A stretch of DNA of 64,000 bases from Acidobacteriota bacterium (GTDB taxonomy: Bacteria > Acidobacteriota > Holophagae > Holophagales > Holophagaceae). Both the position numbers and the translations under genes were made by a program. The DNA lies in the NCBI GenBank assembly GCA_016213735.1, contig JACQZU010000002.1, positions 1 to 64,000 of the forward strand, written 5' to 3'. Below the pieces are notes generated by a model. The model did no database searches. It saw only the letters and a list, made by a program, of their open reading frames with translations, and had not been told where the DNA came from. Shown one piece after another: positions 62,006-64,000 of the stretch (the first letter of the stretch is position 1; each line of letters opens with the position of its first letter).

Positions 62006-63715
62006 ATGGGGGTCGGCCCGGGGATCCTGGTGGGGCTTCTGTGCACCGCGGGAGCGCAGGCGTCCCCCCCTTCGCCTGCCGCCCTCCAGACCTGGACCGC
62101 CGGGGCGGGTGTGGCCGAGGATTCGAGGGGCGCCGGGGAAGCCCCTCTCGCGGTCGGTTCCCTGCAGAAACCCTTTGTGGCCCAGGCGTGGGCCGCGGCG
62201 CACCCGGAGGAGGATCCCCCGCGTTTCGTCTGCGCGCCGGGACCGGGCTGCTGGAACCGGGCCGGCCACGGGGAGGTGGGGCTGGTCCGGGCCCTCTCCC
62301 TCTCCTGCAACGCGTACTTCCGGAACCTCGCCGCCGCCACGCCCCCTGCCCGGCTGCAGGCGGCCTTCTCCGAGGCGGGCTTCATCGGAACCCCACGCTC
62401 TCCCGACCAGGCCATCGGCCTGGAGCAGGGCGAGGGGTCTCCCGTCATTCGTCCGAAGGACCTGCTGGCGGCCTACCTCCGCCTGGTGCGGCGTCCCTGG
62501 CCCCTGGGCGAGAGGATCCGCGAGCAGGTGCTGGCGGGCCTGAGGGATGCGGTCTGGAAGGGCACCGCCAGCGGCCTGGGGAGGCAGGGTGGCTGGGCCA
62601 AGACCGGCACGGTTCCCTCCGGCCCCCTGCACACCTGCGGACTGGCCCTGTTCGTGGACGACGCGGGCTCCGCGGTGCTGGGCCGGCTGGATCCGGGTAC
62701 GGGCCGCGGTGCGGCCCTTCGCCTGGCCTCCCTTTCCCACACCTCCGCCCTGGAGGGGGAGCAACCCTCCGGAGATGCCTCGGTGACCCTCCGCCTCCTG
62801 GACCTGTTCCGGGGCCGGAGGATATTCCTGCGCAACCTTGGGGAGAGCCCGGTTCCCACGGGTGATGGATTCCTGGGCCCTGGGTCGAGGATCGAAATCA
62901 AGCCCGGCCAGTGGGCCGGCCCGGGAGACCTGGAACTCCTGGAACCCCGCAGCGGCCTGGCCCGCCAGGTCCGGGGCAGGGTCCTGGGACGGAACGGGCC
63001 GGATGGGAGGCTCTCCATCCTCCTGGTCTCCTCGCTCCAGGACTACGTGGCCGGGGTCCTGTCCGCGGAACTCACGGGGCCTGATCATCCGCTGAGGATC
63101 GAACTCGGAGCCGCCATCCTCCGTTTCCTCGCGGCGGGCCCCCGCCATCCGGACGCGGACGTGTGCGACGCCACCCACTGCGCGTGGTTCGTCGGCCGTG
63201 GAGCCCCCCCCCGCTGGCCCGCTCCGGGGGTGTTCCGCCGCGGATCCTCCCCGGGGGCTTCCCTCGACCTGGCGGGGCGGGACTGGCTGGACATGCAGGC
63301 CCTGGCGCGCCGCCCCGGGCCCTCCCAATGGACCAGCCATTGCGGGGGACGCTCCCTCAGCGGCCGTCAAGTGTGGGGGGCGGGAGATCCCGCGGTTCAT
63401 CTGTGCCCGCGCCACCAGGGGGGTCAGACCCGGCCCTGGGAGCGGACCTGGACCCTCCAGGAGGCCGAAAAGGCCTTCGGTTCCCCCATCGACTCCATCC
63501 TGGTGGGCATGGACCACGAGCGTTGGGTGCTCCTCGCGAGGGGCCCGAAGGGAACCCGGGCCTTCGACTACGATGACGCCCACCGGCGCCTGGCGGCGGC
63601 GGGTGGCTGGGGCGCCCTCCCCAGTCCCGCGGACACGGTGGAGCGCACCGAGCAGGGTTTCCGGGTGCGCGGCGTGGGCCTGGGCCACCGGGTCGGGCTG
63701 TGCCTCGGGGACTGA
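62006..63715 (+). CDS. Transpeptidase-like/SpoIID fusion protein (YfaQ, DUF2300-like)
   Basis: This 569-residue secreted protein starts one base after the previous stop. Its N-terminal half carries the serine transpeptidase triad in order: SLQK (52-55), SCN (100-102) and KTGT (199-202), so a penicillin-binding-protein or class D beta-lactamase fold is likely. The C-terminal half resembles SpoIID/LytB: LQDYVAGVLSAEL (about 340-355), CDATHC (about 387-392) and GVGLGHRVGLCLG at the end. From memory E. coli YfaQ has the same layout (SLWK, a central SCG, a SpoIID part). Both halves touch peptidoglycan. Whether the enzyme is active is unknown. Confidence 0.72.
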   Translation: MGVGPGILVGLLCTAGAQASPPSPAALQTWTAGAGVAEDSRGAGEAPLAVGSLQKPFVAQAWAAAHPEEDPPRFVCAPGPGCWNRAGHGEVGLVRALSLSCNAYFRNLAAATPPARLQAAFSEAGFIGTPRSPDQAIGLEQGEGSPVIRPKDLLAAYLRLVRRPWPLGERIREQVLAGLRDAVWKGTASGLGRQGGWAKTGTVPSGPLHTCGLALFVDDAGSAVLGRLDPGTGRGAALRLASLSHTSALEGEQPSGDASVTLRLLDLFRGRRIFLRNLGESPVPTGDGFLGPGSRIEIKPGQWAGPGDLELLEPRSGLARQVRGRVLGRNGPDGRLSILLVSSLQDYVAGVLSAELTGPDHPLRIELGAAILRFLAAGPRHPDADVCDATHCAWFVGRGAPPRWPAPGVFRRGSSPGASLDLAGRDWLDMQALARRPGPSQWTSHCGGRSLSGRQVWGAGDPAVHLCPRHQGGQTRPWERTWTLQEAEKAFGSPIDSILVGMDHERWVLLARGPKGTRAFDYDDAHRRLAAAGGWGALPSPADTVERTEQGFRVRGVGLGHRVGLCLGD

Positions 63716-63945
63716 TCCCGGGACAGAGGCGGATTTCCTGACGACGCCCATCGGATGGACACGACTTTGGGTTCAAGGACCCAGAATCACCCGCCAAGGC
63801 TCCGGATTCCCTTCTGCCTTGCGTATCGGCAAGGCTGATGCCGAGAGGAGGCCCGGAGAAGAAACCCCGGTGCCCATCCCATTCTCTGGGAGCTTGGTGT
63901 CTTGGCGGTGAGCCGTGCTTGTTGCAGGGTCAGGCGGCCCTAGGG

Positions 63946-64000
63946 ATGGATCCGCGGGCCCACCGGCGCTACCGGGTGATCCCCACCTGGGACAGCATCC
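63946..64000 (+). CDS. Possible start of a gene cut by the window edge
   Basis: An ATG at 63946 opens a frame that stays open to the window end (18 codons, MDPRAHRRYRVIPTWDSI). No strong ribosome site is seen and nothing can be said of the product. The 230 bp before it (63716-63945) shows no gene. Confidence 0.2.
   Translation, partial: MDPRAHRRYRVIPTWDSI

Overview
The window is high-GC chromosomal DNA (around 70% by eye, apart from one AT-rich island) from a Gram-negative bacterium with an outer membrane. LptD, KdsB and GmhB imply lipopolysaccharide, and there is an OprP-type porin. Frequent GTG/TTG starts, strong GGAGG ribosome sites, an extended-loop Pst transporter and many tightly overlapping genes fit an Acidobacteriota/Holophaga-Geothrix type organism. 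That placement is inference; no rRNA gene is present to settle it.

Region 1 (1-11.5 kb, almost all minus strand): a tRNA-Ala(GGC) with a nearby duplicated 3' end and terminator; gcvT and gcvH with a LysM lytic transglycosylase; sfsA and gmhB; a TolB-like propeller; a sensor histidine kinase overlapping a receiver/pseudo-kinase protein; rsmD; fabH. Region 2 (11.7-16.2 kb, plus strand): kdsB, trxB, alr and a diguanylate cyclase with two receiver domains.

Region 3 (16.2-20.97 kb) is accessory. It holds long GTGGCC-type hexanucleotide repeats, a four-helix-bundle (S23/Avd-like) gene with a 20-bp perfect inverted repeat upstream, and an AT-rich run of four gene cassettes separated by about 125-bp imperfect palindromes with GCCTAA...TTAGGC ends. 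These are integron attC sites with no integrase in view (a CALIN-type array). The cassettes carry a DUF6414-like protein, a winged-helix/HNH nuclease, a decayed zinc-ribbon membrane protein and a small membrane-anchored protein. An SRPBCC gene and another hexamer repeat follow.

Region 4 (20.97-26.2 kb, minus): lptD, a ZIP metal transporter and RNase E/G. Region 5 (26.5-36.8 kb, plus): a phosphate block of pstS-pstC-pstA-pstB-phoU, a PhoB-like regulator, a DUF47/Pit pair and a phosphate-selective porin. Matching 11-bp direct-repeat boxes lie upstream of pstS and the porin. Region 6 (37.1-45.4 kb): a GNAT/PlsC/ureohydrolase run, two small unknown genes, a Ser/Thr kinase with a TPR tail, and prfC.

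Region 7 (45.6-63.7 kb, plus): an envelope cluster. A 14-repeat RCC1 protein is followed by a tightly coupled run of a propeller protein, a VIT/VWA protein, a 2552-residue helical-repeat protein, an unknown secreted protein and a transpeptidase-SpoIID fusion resembling E. coli YfaQ. The last part looks like a variant of the alpha-2-macroglobulin-associated yfa operon in which no macroglobulin gene is visible.
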